A stretch of DNA of 64,000 bases from Periplaneta americana (lineage: Eukaryota > Arthropoda > Insecta > Blattodea > Blattidae). Under the pieces are notes generated by a model, which saw only the letters and a list, made by a program, of their open reading frames with translations, searched no databases and had not been told where the DNA came from. Positions 53,140 through 64,000 of the stretch are shown here, one piece after another (the stretch's first letter is position 1; every line of letters starts with the position of its first letter). The translations under genes and the position numbers were made by a program. The stretch is from NCBI RefSeq assembly GCF_040183065.1, contig NC_091119.1, forward strand, positions 207,056,298 through 207,120,297. Direction: 5' to 3'.

Positions 53140-54535
53140 TAGTTACATATTTTAAGGCAACAAAAATAAGGAAGGTAAACGTGCGAATTGTAAATTAAGT
53201 TGTAGAAAAAATGGACAGCTTCAAATACTTGGGATGTATTATAAGCAGTAACATGGATAAATATATAATAGGATGCGAAACGCGGTCAGCACCATCTGGC
53301 GGCGGGGGGCTGAAATAAGATGATCAGCGCCCAACGTCGTAGGTGGTGAACATTAGTACTACGTGTTGGGTACATTACCCAGAGTTCCCTATTTATCCAT
53401 TCGAGACATTGTTCGAGGAGACAAGATGGCAGACAGAAACTTGTTAATAAGTGAACATAAAGTGACACTACGTGTGTGTATAAACAGTGATGTTTATGGA
53501 CGTTGTAAAATAGTGTTGTTGAATGTATTGTAAAGTAATAGTAATATAATAAATTGAACTGTCTAGTTCTTGCAGGCTTTTCCATTGCGCTGTACAATAA
53601 AGAATACAATCCAAATTATCTAATCTTTTGCTCTATTTTTATCTCTGTCTGGTTATATTTTAATCGGGTAGTGTAAAATAGATCGTCTCTTTTATCTTCC
53701 TGTTGGTTCCGGTAAGAATTTTCAGTAGAAGATGCTGTGAGGAATAAAAATGTAAATGTTTTATTTTAAATTGGGTTAGTTTTGAATATCTAATGAGGGT
53801 GGGAGGGAATACTTTCTGCACAGTTTAACATTTTCGTCACCATGCTAAATGCATGGAGTAATTAGTTACTCTTTTCGCTACTTGGTGCGCTGCTAGATGT
53901 AATAACGCCCCTCCTCCCAACAGGTGGCAGCAAGATCAATTTCTACAACAGCGCCTCTAGTATGTGTTACGGGAAACTCAGTAAGTTTCGCATCCTATTA
54001 TATATTCATCCATGGTAGGAACATGAGCTGTTGCCAGGAAGTCAAAAGGAGGATAGCAATGGCAAAGGAAGTTTTTAACAGAAAAGGGAGCATCTTCTGC
54101 GGACCTCTGGAAATAGAACTAAGATTGGATTGTGTCATTGTATGGGGCAAAACATGGACATTACGACGAAGTGAAGAGAAGCGAATAGAAGCATTTGAAA
54201 TGTGGATATGAAGAACAATGAAGCGTGTGAAACGGACGGACATAAATAGAAATGAAACTGTGGTGGAAAGAGCAGGTGAAGAAAGATAGAACAATACTGA
54301 AACTGATCAGGAAGGAAAAAAATTAACTGCCTACTGGAAGATACACTGGAAGGAATGGTGAACGGGGAAAAAGTTCGGGGAAGAAGAAGGCATCAGATGA
54401 TACACGACATTAAGAAAATGATATGGATAATATATTATGTGGAGATGAAGAGGAAGGCGGAAAAGAGGGGAGACTGGATAATGCTGGATTTGCAGTGAAG
54501 GACTAGTCTCTATGAAGAAGAGTATACATGAATGA
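53140..54535 (+). mobile_element. LINE family E (RT C-terminus), split by TIR element P
   Basis: Left part: KLVTYFKATKIRKVNVRIVN, stop, MDSFKYLGCIISSNM to 53251. Right part from about 54019: NMSCCQEVKRRIAMAKEVFN, RKGSIFCGPLEIELRLDCVI, WTLRRSEEKRIEAFEMWI, then stops, RTMKRVKRTDINRNETVVER and a degraded end to about 54535. This is a very common insect LINE type. Several stops and frameshifts. Confidence 0.88.
53252..54014. mobile_element. TIR element P, copy 2, 763 bp
   Basis: Inserted into the ISSNM codons of LINE E, with AACATG-type sequence on both sides. Ends CATGGATAAATATATAATAG and inverse of CATGGATGAATATATAATAG. Over 90 percent similar to 43414-44192 by eye, differing by small deletions. 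The duplication is not clean here. Confidence 0.88.
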
Positions 54536-55392
54536 ATGGTATTTATTTGTAACTGATGATCTGGTAGTTATGCTGTTCATTTTATGGCGATGGTGATATT
54601 GTGAACACGACGGTGGTGATGGTGATGATAATGGTCGGTGAATAGTGCTCTCGACCCACAATCTTGATTAGTAGTCGTTAAATAATTCACCGTCCGTTAT
54701 AAGTGAGGCAATTTATTTCACAATAAGCACACACTGCAATGTTTGCTTTAACTCTTGGTACACTCGCTGCAGCAGAGAGGAATGGCTTCTGGGGTAGAAC
54801 GGGGGAACTGAGCTAACGAAGCGTAATCTCTGTGATCAAAAAGAGGCTGGGAAATCCCGAACAAACCAACTGTAACAAAACCTTCGGCTGAGCCGCATGG
54901 TTGGTTGCTAGGAATTTCCTAAGTCGGTCGACCATCATCGTCTCTTCCCCGAGTTTCCTTGGTAACAAGCTACAACAGAAAACACAGCCAAAATGTAGTT
55001 TCCTGACTTGCTATGTTGTTACAACCTCAACCCAATTTTCGTTGCCCTCTCGTTTCTTTTTTCACTTCACTTTCCACTAGTAGGTCAATTATCAAGCTTC
55101 TTTTAGAGAGTCTTGGAGCTTCTCTGTCTATCGTGGCGCATCACTGAATCTGACCTGTTTACTTGGTCTCTCCGAAGCAGTACAGAGTACATGCTGATAG
55201 TCAGTCGGTCGCTTTCAAGTTTCTTCCAAACACGAACAATTACCATTTGAAGGGCATGACCAATAAGGGTCGATTTCACTGATATGTTACTATTCTAATC
55301 CACAATAAATTAATTGTAACTTAACTTAAATACGGAAGCCCGTAAATAGTTGCTTAAAATTCCCATGAGTGGGATGGAGAACGGAAGTTGAA
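54536..55392. other. No recognised gene
   Basis: GC-moderate. No long frame, no repeat match. GGTGGTGATGGTGATGATAA simple stretch at about 54610. Confidence 0.4.
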
Positions 55393-55394
55393 TC

Positions 55395-55426
<32 letters not shown>

Positions 55427-55560
55427 GAATTGGTAATGGAAATTACGAGAAAACGGCTAAACGGATTTTAATTAATGACCCGTCATTTTGAAACTTGGCA
55501 TCAAATGATTTTCAGAAAAATAGTAACTTTCAATGAAGCGTTAGTTTTCCTACATAATTT
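55393..55560 (+). mobile_element. Possible Helitron 5' end
   Basis: A followed by TCTATATATATATA (TA run 55394-55422), then ACGAGAAAACGGCTAAACGG and TTGAAACTTGGCATC, a layout seen at 5' ends of insect Helitrons. No CTAG hairpin end found downstream. Confidence 0.4.
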
Positions 55561-56439
55561 TTCTATTTTCCAAAATCCATCTTTCGTTAGTTTTGAGAAC
55601 TAATTCCATTTTAGAATAAAACAAAACACAGACTACAATAAACAATAGTCTATTACACGAAGGACATGACATGTAGGATTGCTGACATATATAGAGTTGA
55701 AATTCATTGGTTATTAAAAACTTCAAGACTTACTAAAAATAATTTACAGGTCTGATTCTGCTGTGTGTGATTTTCTGAGTAATCTGTGTATTGGATATTA
55801 AAATCTACAAAACTTGAGGTGGTTTGATATTATTAGTCTACCACTAGAAATGAAATATTATCATAGTCAATGCCATGATGTTATTAACTACAAAACTTAT
55901 GTAAGATAATAATTTTTTTATTAAAAATAAAATATGTTTATAGTTATTAATCAAGTGGGGTTGGGTCTTTTTCATACACTTAATAGCGGTGTGGTGTAGA
56001 TACTTATATGCGTCACTCTCTTCAGTATTGGCTCGAGAGAGCGCAAAATTGCAATATCTAAGGAAAGCCGGTATTATTTACTGATAAAATAAGAGGCCTA
56101 TAAAACTTTCTAGTCTCCCGATCATTTCAGCAAGATCTTTTAGCAGGATAAAATGATTTTAACCTCTACATTTCAAGCTCTACATGCAACAGCTATACCA
56201 AGATGCTATGTCTATTGTTCGAAAGCATAGCAAACCTGACTCTTTTTTAACTTTCACCTACAATCCACAATGACCTGAAATAGCTATTGCTTTACTCCTA
56301 CATGAAAAACCCACTGATCGTCCTGACATTGTTACTTGCGTTCTCGCGTTGAAACTCAAAAACTGAAGGTGGATAGTTTCAAGAAAAAGTATTTGGCATA
56401 AAAAAACATCCAGAGGGTGTATGTTTCATTATTATGGAA
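55561..56439. other. No recognised gene
   Basis: AT-rich; could include the body of the possible Helitron. Nothing else. Confidence 0.35.
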
Positions 56440-56440
56440 T

Positions 56441-56512
<72 letters not shown>

Positions 56513-56825
56513 ATTTAAATATACAGAATAAAGAATATAATTACAAAACAAACAAGAGAAATAGAAATAAAATAATACAAGCAATATAAAAAGAAGATAC
56601 AGTAGTATTAACAAAATTTGAGACCGAATGAGCAGCGCTCGTGCTCGGTCGCAGTTCAGATATAATACTAAAATAAAAAATAATAATAATATTAAAATAA
56701 AAAATAATAATAATAATAATAAATAAGTAAAATAAAATAGGAACTAAAATATAATTACACCAGCAATGGAATTATATAATATAATATTAACACTAGAGAA
56801 GAATAATATCGCACGTGAAAAGTAG

Positions 56826-56885
<60 letters not shown>

Positions 56886-57770
56886 TTATATATATATATA
56901 TCAAAATTATAAAATACAAATATAATATAGGTTGATTAATCCATACACATAGGCTATGAATTTATTTAATCAAACTGAAGATGCTAACACATTTCTAATT
57001 TTCTTGTTATATGTTAGTGGGTTACATGTTAGAAGTTCTGGGTGTAATTTAGTTAAAGCATTTTACAACCGAGGGCCAAAATTAATCCTATGCTTTAGAC
57101 CATCAGATGTGAGACATTTAGGTTCTACTAATGTTGAATTAATATTTCGTCTTGTGTCATAATTGTGTTTCTGTAATACAAACTTATTACGATTTTTATG
57201 ATAAAATTTTAACAGCGTATACTTATAAATTTGTTCAATATTAAATACATTAAATTCAGAATAAATTAATTTATTTGGATAATCGAAACGTTTCTTCAAA
57301 CAAATTTTAATTATTCGTTTTTGTAGTAAATTTAACGGGCTAGGATTAATTTTCGTACTTCCACCCCAAACAATTATACCATATTGAATGATAGACTGAA
57401 TAATGGCCAAATAAACATTTCGTAGAACTCTAATGGGTAAGTAGCATCGAAGATTAACGAATTTATAAATTGTTTTACGAAGCCTCTTACAAAGATAAGT
57501 AATGTGATGAGGCCATTTTAAATTCTGATCAATAATGATACCCAGATATTTGACATACGTGGCTTCTTTCAAAGGTGGACATTTACAACTTTTGGGATCT
57601 AAACAATTTTCACTGTTTATTATTAGTCTATATTTATCGCTAAATTTTAAATTTTGAACACTGGCAGCTGTTAACGAGAAAGGGACTAAAGTTGATTTAG
57701 ATATATTTAAAGAAAGGAAGTTGGAATTAAGCCATTTTTTAACAATGTTAGCACCTAATAACTTTTAAAA
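56440..57770 (-). mobile_element. LINE family D (CR1/Jockey-like), RT C-terminus to (TAAA)n tail
   Basis: Reverse strand from 57765: LNISKSTLVPFSLTAASVQN, LKFSDKYRLIINSENC, YVKYLGIIIDQNLKWPHHIT, LAIIQSIIQYGIIVWGGS, LLQKRIIKICLKKRFDYPNK, HNYDTRRNINSTLVEPKCLT, stop at 57063. The frame is open for about 230 codons. About 550 bp of 3' UTR follow, with short (AAT)n and a (TA)n run at 56829-56902. It ends in about 18 AAAT units (56440-56510), a different tail from families A-C. 5' truncated near 57770. Confidence 0.92.
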
Positions 57771-58186
57771 TGTCTGGTATTTTTCATTGAAAATAAATCT
57801 GGCAAATTTTTATTTGAAAGTCTAATGAACTTAGTTCGCAGCATTTCCTGCACAAACCACTAGTCATATTTAATTCGTTTGCATTTCACCAAAATAATAA
57901 GCATTTAAAATAAAACCAAGTAATTTAATTCCCAATTAAATCATCACGGCCTTCGGAATCAATTGATGAGGTAAAAACTAAAATTATTTTTTTTATTCTA
58001 ATTCTTCTTTTGTTTGTTCCCCACCTCACCCATGGAAATATTAAGCAACTGAGTATTTACGTGTTTGCGGACTAAGCGCTGAAAAACATTAGTGCGGAGT
58101 GGTGAAGTCTGTATTTCCATATAAAATCTATCCTCACCAATTTATTTCAGCTTATCGGATCAACATGACCACCGAATGGGGGTCGG
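57771..58186. other. No recognised feature
   Basis: AT-rich spacer between two LINEs. Confidence 0.4.
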
Positions 58187-58742
58187 TTCCTTACTTACGT
58201 ACTTACAAATGGTTTTTAGAGAACCCGGAGGTTCATTGCCGTCCTAACACAAGCCCGCCATCGGTCCCCATCCTGAGCAACATTAATTCAGTCCCTACTA
58301 TCATATCGCATCTCCCTCAAATCCATTTTATATTATCCTCCCATCTACGTCTCGGCCTCCCTAAAGATCTTTTTCCCTCAGATTTCCCAACTAACACTCT
58401 ATACGAATTTCTGGATTCGCCCATACGTGCTACATGCCCTGCCCATCTCAAACGTCTGGATTTAATGTTCCTAATTATATTCAGTAAAGAATAAAATGCG
58501 TGCAGAGCTGCGTTGTGCAACTTTCTCCATTTTCCTGTAACTTTATCGCTCTTAGCCCCAAATATTTTCCTAAGCACATTATTCTCAAACACCCTTAACC
58601 TATGTTCCTCTCTCAAAGTGAGAGTCCAAGTTTCACAACCATACAGAACCGGTAACATAACTGTTTTATAATTTCTAACTTTCAGTTTTTTTTTTTTTTT
58701 TTGAGAGCAGACTAGATGACAAAAGGTTCTCAACCTAATAAT
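58187..58742 (-). mobile_element. RTE-like LINE, RT C-terminus and 3' end
   Basis: Reverse strand encodes [68 protein letters not shown] and, after a frameshift, the NLRVL end. Tail CTTACTTACGTACTTAC at 58187. A run of about 14 A on that strand replaces normal coding sequence near 58690. Confidence 0.92.
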
Positions 58743-59334
58743 AATAAAGTTAAAAGTAAAATAATGACTTTTCATTAATAACCGCCCTCTATTTATAACT
58801 TTTCTCTTAACGAACTGACTCGTTACTGTGAAAACTTCAAAACAGCTAAAATAATTCCTAACGAGTATGCACTTAAATGCTGTTTAGAGATACGTAACAA
58901 CTTCCATTACGATTTCTTATGAAAATACGTTTCTAATGAAACTCACAAGGACTTTTAAAATGAAGGAATAACATAACCCACATAACAGCAATCTACTCGG
59001 AAAAGTATACTTACATATCTGAGTATCCTTACGTATTTGTCAAAGAACTTACACACTGCACATAATTCCAGGATAAATTTATTTGGAGGCATTAAGAAAA
59101 CGATTCAGAATTTTAGAAGAAGGGTAGGCCTATGTGTACGAAATGGGACAATGCTCCATCAAAGAGGACTTTTCTGTTTTCAGAATGAGTATAATTCTGC
59201 ATTTTAATAGCAAAATTCAATATTTGCAGCACCACGAAACTTTGTGAATAGTTGGTAGAAACATAATACAAAGTGAATGAACAATACAGTTGGATATAAA
59301 GGCGAGGGGTGATGAAAAGAGAAACCAAGATTCA
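58743..59334. other. No recognised gene
   Basis: AT-rich; nothing identifiable. Confidence 0.4.
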
Positions 59335-60897
59335 GGAAATGATAGGGAAGAAAGTAGTGAAAGAATAAGGGTGCGAGTGTAAGTGGAAATCTAGTATGTG
59401 AAAGTGAAAGCGTGGGGGGAAAATAATAAGAGGAATAGAAGAAGAAATAAAGAGAAAGAAAGACAAAGACAGAAATAAGGCAGAGACGAACAGTAAAGAA
59501 AGGTCAAAACCTGCGACAGCTAAGGATACAGCAGAGATATTTGATACGTTTAAAAAAAATGTGGATGTGATCAAAAAATGCAAATAAAGTGAAACTGGAA
59601 AAGATCGAGAAGTATAGGGGAGAGAGGAAGTGTATAAGCAGATGTGTAGAATATAGTAATATGCGTTACAAGAGCGGTATGTTGAAGTTTTCATGTTCGA
59701 GGAAAAGTTTGAAAAAGCGAAACGTAGTTGAGCTTTTTTAATTTCCGAGAATTGAAAGAAAACATACCGCTCGTGTATCGTACATTATTTTGTGCGAAGA
59801 TCGTTTATTACATACCTGAAAGAGGAATTTCTAATTAGTTGCAATGAAATCTCCATCTGGTTTCTGTTCAATGACGGCAAATTTGCAAAACAAAAATATC
59901 TATCTTCAACATTGTTGCTTTAAAATGTTTTCTGTGTTTACTATACTCCAGCAGGCCGTGATATACGTCTGTCCTTTTTTTTCCCCCCAGTCTATGGAAT
60001 CTTGTTTATTTTTTCCCGGCTTCCTTAATGTTACTTGCATCACGAATGCAGTAACTTTAGTGGAGTTGTAGAGTTTACTTAAGTTTTCCAAATATTTAAA
60101 AACAATAATTAACAGTGCAATTTAGGTGAAATTGCAGCGGTAAGTTTCCAATTTATAATTATTACTATATTGAACGTTTCTAAAAATAATATGTTAAAAA
60201 CCTAATGCAGTAAAATCAATATGTCACTTAAGCGGTAAGAAGAGGGAAATTGTTGTGTGTGTTAGGTTGGGAATACTGAATGTGGAATTTTAGACTTTCC
60301 GTGGATTGGTTTTGTGCGGAAACCAAGCAAATACGCACGATCTCGCAAAAAAATATAAGTAGGCAATTAAAGGAAGTGAGAATAGTGACAATGGATTAAA
60401 TGTAAGCAGAAGAGTGAGAAAGTGAAAGTGAGCGCAAATAGGAATGAGAGAAAATAGTGAGAAAGGGTTAAGAGAAGTGAACAAGTGACAGCATAAAATT
60501 AGTACTAACATTTGAACGTTGGAACAGTAAATGAATATAAGAGAAAGATATGAGAAAAGATCAAAGAAAAAATAGGAAAAATAATTCAATGTGATAATTT
60601 ATAGAGAAAAATTGAAATTGAGATTTTAGTGAATAGTAGTTGGGGGATAAAGGGGGTGTGAAAGTAGTATAGAATATTACATATATTAGGATTAATGAAC
60701 AAATAGAGTATAGCAAATGAAATGTAGGAGAAATACTGAAGGGGAGTTTGACTAAATAACAAAAAAGGTACATAGTGTAATTGGGAGTATTTGTGTAGAC
60801 GTGTACTGCAAATAATGTGTTATTGTAATAATATGTTAATGGTGGCACCGGATACAGAAATGTGAGGTACACTAGTACATGTAAAGAAGTGCTGTGA
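59335..60897 (+). repeat. Long purine-rich tract interrupted by a 705-bp unit
   Basis: 59335-59654 and 60360-60897 are strongly A/G on the plus strand, with imperfect GTGAAAG, GAGAAAG and AAGTGA motifs. Together about 860 bp once the insert is removed. Long reverse frames here (59694-59332, 60589-60290, 60872-60561) are rich in F, S, L, Y because they read the pyrimidine strand. Confidence 0.7.
59655..60350 (+). repeat. 705-bp repeat unit, copy 3 (solitary)
   Basis: Starts AGTAATATGCGTTACAAGAG and ends GATCTCGCAAAA as in the tandem pair at 12875-14285, with the same hairpin near its start. It sits alone inside purine-rich DNA, which shows that single units can move. No obvious target duplication. 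Confidence 0.93.
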
Positions 60898-60937
60898 CGA
60901 AATATATATCATATCATACCATATCATATCAAATCAG

Positions 60938-61580
60938 AACGCAGAACTTTACACTCTTTGTCTTTACTCTTTCGAATTCTGCACACCTCAACACCAAATT
61001 ACCTTTCGTCTCGTTTCTCTTATCTATACTCTAACCACGACGTAAATACCAGATCACTTATCTGTGGCACGCTAAGTATACCTCTTCATAGAACATCTTG
61101 TTATTCATCATCTTTTACAGTATCCACCTCGCGTCAATGGAATTCCTTGTCACAAAGTATTAGGGGCTGCAAGACAATAAACACCTTTAAGAACAGCTTA
61201 AAAGATAACCTTATTAGCATTTCACTCCAATCATACTGATTTAAACTATCACTGACTACATTGTTACTTCTTTCTTTTAGACATCATCCTGATTGTGCTG
61301 TATTTTCAAAATTGTCTCATAATAATCTCTTTCTATTATCTAATATTATTTGAAATATATTAACATTCTATGTATTTTAGCTTAATTCTGCTACACAGTT
61401 TATTTCAGTGTTTAATTAATAGTTCCTAGTATTTTGTTGTTTAATTCGTAAATAACTCTTGTGTACATGTAACTCTCATCTAAATCAAATTGTTGAATTC
61501 TTTGTAAGTTCATGCATATGTATATACACTTTTTGCTGGTTAAGTGAAAGAGAAGCCTTAACTCTGCTAGCTAAAATAAA

Positions 61581-61590
<10 letters not shown>
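60938..61590 (+). mobile_element. LINE family B, RT C-terminus to 3' end
   Basis: Encodes SLLFRILHTSTPNYLSSRFS, HRTSCYSSSFTVSTSRQWNS, IRGCKTINTFKNSLKDNL, stop at 61239. 3' UTR to the signature CTGGTTAAGTGAAAGAGAAG (with the GGCC stem shortened) and GCTAAAATAAATC, then (ATT)n at 61581-61662. 5' truncated near 60938. Confidence 0.9.
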
Positions 61591-61659
<69 letters not shown>

Positions 61660-61662
61660 CAT
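61581..61662. repeat. (ATT)n microsatellite with one ATC
   Basis: About 27 units; tail of the LINE B copy on its left. Confidence 0.95.
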
Positions 61663-62139
61663 CATATCAAATACAGTTGGATAAATCATTAAATGCGATA
61701 TTGAAACGCTATCTTGTTCTGCAAGTATCAATTGCACATAACGAGGCAAACAGAGACGAAAAACTTGGCCTTTCTTCTCTCCCTTCGTAGTACAAGAAAA
61801 TAAATAATCGAATCAGCTGGAATTTCCTGCTTATGTATCCCCAGTAAGCTGGAAGAGCGCAGGGAGCCATTTCCTCCGAGCTCTTCTCTTCACAGCGATT
61901 CTTCATTCCCATCATGACCGCCCCCCCCCCCGATAACCCACAGATACTGGGTTCGGTTTGATGAAAAACACGGCTCTGCTGCAGATAATCAGTTTAGTTT
62001 GTTTGATTGTGGGGTTGCCTGCAGCGCAGGGGAAGCATGAAACTATGTACAAAGTTCCGAAGAGGTTCTGAAGATCAACTGTATGCTATCAGAGTTGCGC
62101 GTTTTATAAATTGTATGCAAAATCGAAGATGGAATAATA
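61663..62139. other. No recognised gene
   Basis: Contains a run of about 12 C at 61920-61932. Short frames without motifs. Confidence 0.4.
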
Positions 62140-62395
62140 CATGATCTCTTCTGTTTCAAATTCTGCGCACCTCAACCAAAGTTACCTGTCGTCTAGTTAT
62201 GTTTCACCCATGATCTAAATACTCGATCTCAGATCAATGGCACATTGAATATACCTCATCACAACACTTCCCGACACCCTTTAATATCCACTGTTTAACA
62301 GGAACTTTCCACCCACACCTTAAGGGACTGTCAGTCATTGACTACTTCAAAAGCAGATTGTCAAACAGAGTGTTTTTCGTCTGTAGAATATGATC
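62140..62395 (+). mobile_element. LINE family B, old RT C-terminal fragment
   Basis: Reads SLLFQILRTSTKVTCRLV, then degraded HRTS.YSSSF region, LKGLSVIDYFKSRLSNRVF. Multiple stops and shifts. Much older than 60938-61590, to which it aligns. Confidence 0.7.
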
Positions 62396-62524
62396 TTTCT
62401 TAAAATATCATTTCTACAGAATGTTATTACTCTTTAAACAAATAAATATGTATACATTTTATATATACTTTTAATATATCAATTTTCCTTCAATATTTTA
62501 ATCGTTTCTTTGAATCAAAATGCC

Positions 62525-62715
62525 ATTCTTTCTAGCTATCATAACTTAAATACTCGGTTACAACACGATAACACGCTAGAAATTCCACTCCACACATCAT
62601 CTCTGTATTCCTCATCCTTCATTGTTCTCGCCACAGGAATTCTATACCGCTTGAAGTCAAGGACTGTCGAACTTTGATTTCTTTTAAATATAAATTAGAA
62701 TAATATCTTATGATG
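62525..62715 (+). mobile_element. LINE family B, second old RT C-terminal fragment
   Basis: Reads HNLNTRLQHDNTLEIPLHTS then SLYSSSFIVLA, with loss of the WNSLP core and a stop after LKSRTVEL. It repeats part of the previous fragment's domain, so it is a separate insertion. Confidence 0.6.
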
Positions 62716-62838
62716 AGTTACCAGACGTAACGCGTTGCAAAAATGTAATGTAATATATTGCTTTTGTGTGTGCTTTTTTTTTTTTTTTTTTTGTTCTTAA
62801 TTTTATTTTGTATAGTTAATTTAATTGTCTTTATAATT

Positions 62839-63486
62839 TTATGCTCGACTATGCCGAAATGTAGTAATTATACATCTGGTAGCAGCCCCTTAAAGGACCT
62901 CATTAAAGTACACCTATTCATTATAGTTCAGGTGTTCGGCCAATGAGAAATCACCATCGTACCATTATAAAACCGCAAGTATCGATTATTCTCGGATATG
63001 CAATCGAAAGACAACTAGCGAAAAGTCACGGAGTCTAGAAATCCAATACTGTCGCAGAAGGTTATGTTCTGTTACTATAATAATTAGCGTTAATTGTAAA
63101 TAATATTCAAATAAATTCAATTTGTCATCTCGTTTTTCAATTCTAAATCAATTTCCAGGTTATATCAAGACTAATGTTCATGTTATTCTCTAGATTATAT
63201 CAAGATCAATGACATTCGTTCCTCAGAAAAAAATTCAATACTTTCGCGTCTGCGCACATCTCACAATTTAGGTCAGTTCCGCTCTTCACTTAGATAACCA
63301 TAACATGAATACTTATGAATAATTTCAAGTTAGAAATATGGTCGAGCATAAAAAGTCGTATGAAACTTGCCTATAATGGTAATTAAGACGCTCGTATGAA
63401 AATTATGAAGATCGTTTGCGCTCGTTTCATAAACAAACATACTCGCGTCTTAATTACTACCGTTATAGGCTCGTTGCATAATGTAC
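62839..63486 (-). repeat. Dispersed repeat Y, copy 2
   Basis: Reverse complement of 29275-29887 with the same compound hairpin (63355-63486) and the ATGCTCGAC end at 62840. It carries about 50 bp absent from copy 1, at 62938-62985, including CCAATGAG and TATAAAAC. The forward frame MPKCSNYTSGSSPLKDLIKV then HLFIIVQVF matches copy 1 up to that point. Confidence 0.82.
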
Positions 63487-63522
63487 TATTATGTAAATAG
63501 TATTTTTTTTAATTTAACGCTG

Positions 63523-63705
63523 ATATTATTATGATGTACCGAATTACATATCATATTTCCGCACAAGAATTCTGCGTTATCATATGATAAAGGATGGATA
63601 GAGCAGAAAAAAATTCTCTCTAGCACCGGGACTCAAACCCGGGTTTTCAGCTCACGCTTAATTCACTAAGCCACACCGGATTCCAGTTCCGATGCCGGAT
63701 CGAAC
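63523..63705 (-). mobile_element. tRNA-like SINE monomer, same family as 39209-39814
   Basis: On the reverse strand: ATCCGGCATCGGAACTGG, TCCGGTGTGGCTTAGTG (A box), AGCTGAAAACCCGGGTTTGA (T arm), AATTTTTTTCTGCTC, TATGATAACGCAGAATTC and GGTACATCATAATAATATC. It lines up with one module plus tail of the composite element. About 185 bp, so this is the basic unit. No inverted arm. Confidence 0.82.
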
Positions 63706-64000
63706 TCCTCAGTTTAAATTCCACTCTCTGTTCCCCTTTGGTGGTCTCATATATTGTTATAGCAAGTTACCTTGAACCTTCTGAGCGGGGTCAGAGGGGC
63801 AGAAGGAAGGAAGCGCTTAACGCGGGTGGAGCCAACTGAGTTATTTGCGCATGCTCCGCATCATAATCTCTTGTCAAAAAACATAGAGCTATTTCCTTCA
63901 CTGCGTACCAGCAGTGTTACCATGAAGCAGCAACCACAGGGTAGTTATTATGGTGAAATCACACCACTGCGGAGAAAAAGTAACGCTGTTATCCACAGCG
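63706..64000. other. No recognised feature to window end
   Basis: GC-moderate sequence. No frame, repeat or tRNA signal. Confidence 0.4.

Noticed and set aside
59332-60872. Several Phe/Ser/Leu-rich reverse frames suggesting membrane proteins
   Set aside because: They translate the pyrimidine strand of a purine-rich tract; hydrophobic content follows from base composition.

Overview
This window looks like non-coding, repeat-packed DNA from a large insect genome. The families present are a tRNA-derived SINE with a GACGCT/AGCGTC 3' hairpin, RTE-like and CR1/Jockey-like LINEs ending in (ATT)n or (TAAG)n tails, Helitrons with a ...GGGTACGGCTAG end, and many TIR elements. From memory they best fit a cockroach (Blattodea, Periplaneta-like). 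That species call is inference and was not checked by any search. I found no host gene I can defend. Almost every open frame over 60 codons is a retrotransposon fragment, a transposase remnant, translated simple repeat, or chance.

Layout: 0-6 kb holds a LINE scrap, a TA-flanked Tc1-like transposon whose transposase lost its core (562-1494), a SINE, a LINE 3' end, a 175-bp minisatellite and a second SINE. 6-10 kb holds an RTE-like fragment and three reverse-oriented CR1-like copies separated by (ATT)n tails. 10-15 kb holds a dispersed repeat, two tandem copies of a 705-bp unit and a LINE 3' half. 16-17 kb holds a fold-back pair of tRNA-like modules and an RTE-like LINE. 19-22 kb holds a dispersed repeat split by a LINE, a non-autonomous Helitron and a SINE. 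22-27 kb holds LINE fragments, a MITE and an internally deleted LINE. 27-32 kb holds a long-TIR transposon with a triplicated arm, a hairpin-bearing repeat and a TIR element. 34-38 kb holds a SINE, a hAT element with an 8-bp target duplication, tandem repeats and an IS630/mariner-type transposase remnant. 38-41 kb holds a SINE, LINEs and a LINE interrupted by a composite tRNA-like insertion. 41-46 kb holds a Harbinger-like MITE, a 779-bp TIR element and a pogo-like element containing a MITE containing a SINE. 47-54 kb holds repeats and LINEs cut by later insertions. 56-64 kb holds more LINEs, a third 705-bp unit inside a purine-rich tract, and second or third copies of earlier repeats.

The elements interact mainly by nesting. 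Clean target duplications (13, 13, 12, 12, 11, 10, 9, 8 and 7 bp) date insertions relative to one another. Many of the (ATT)n microsatellites sit exactly at LINE 3' ends, so they probably began as retrotransposition tails. The most unusual signals are the tRNA-like modules held inside inverted repeats (16.0-16.4 kb and 39.2-39.8 kb), which look like two stages of one head-to-head SINE dimerisation process.
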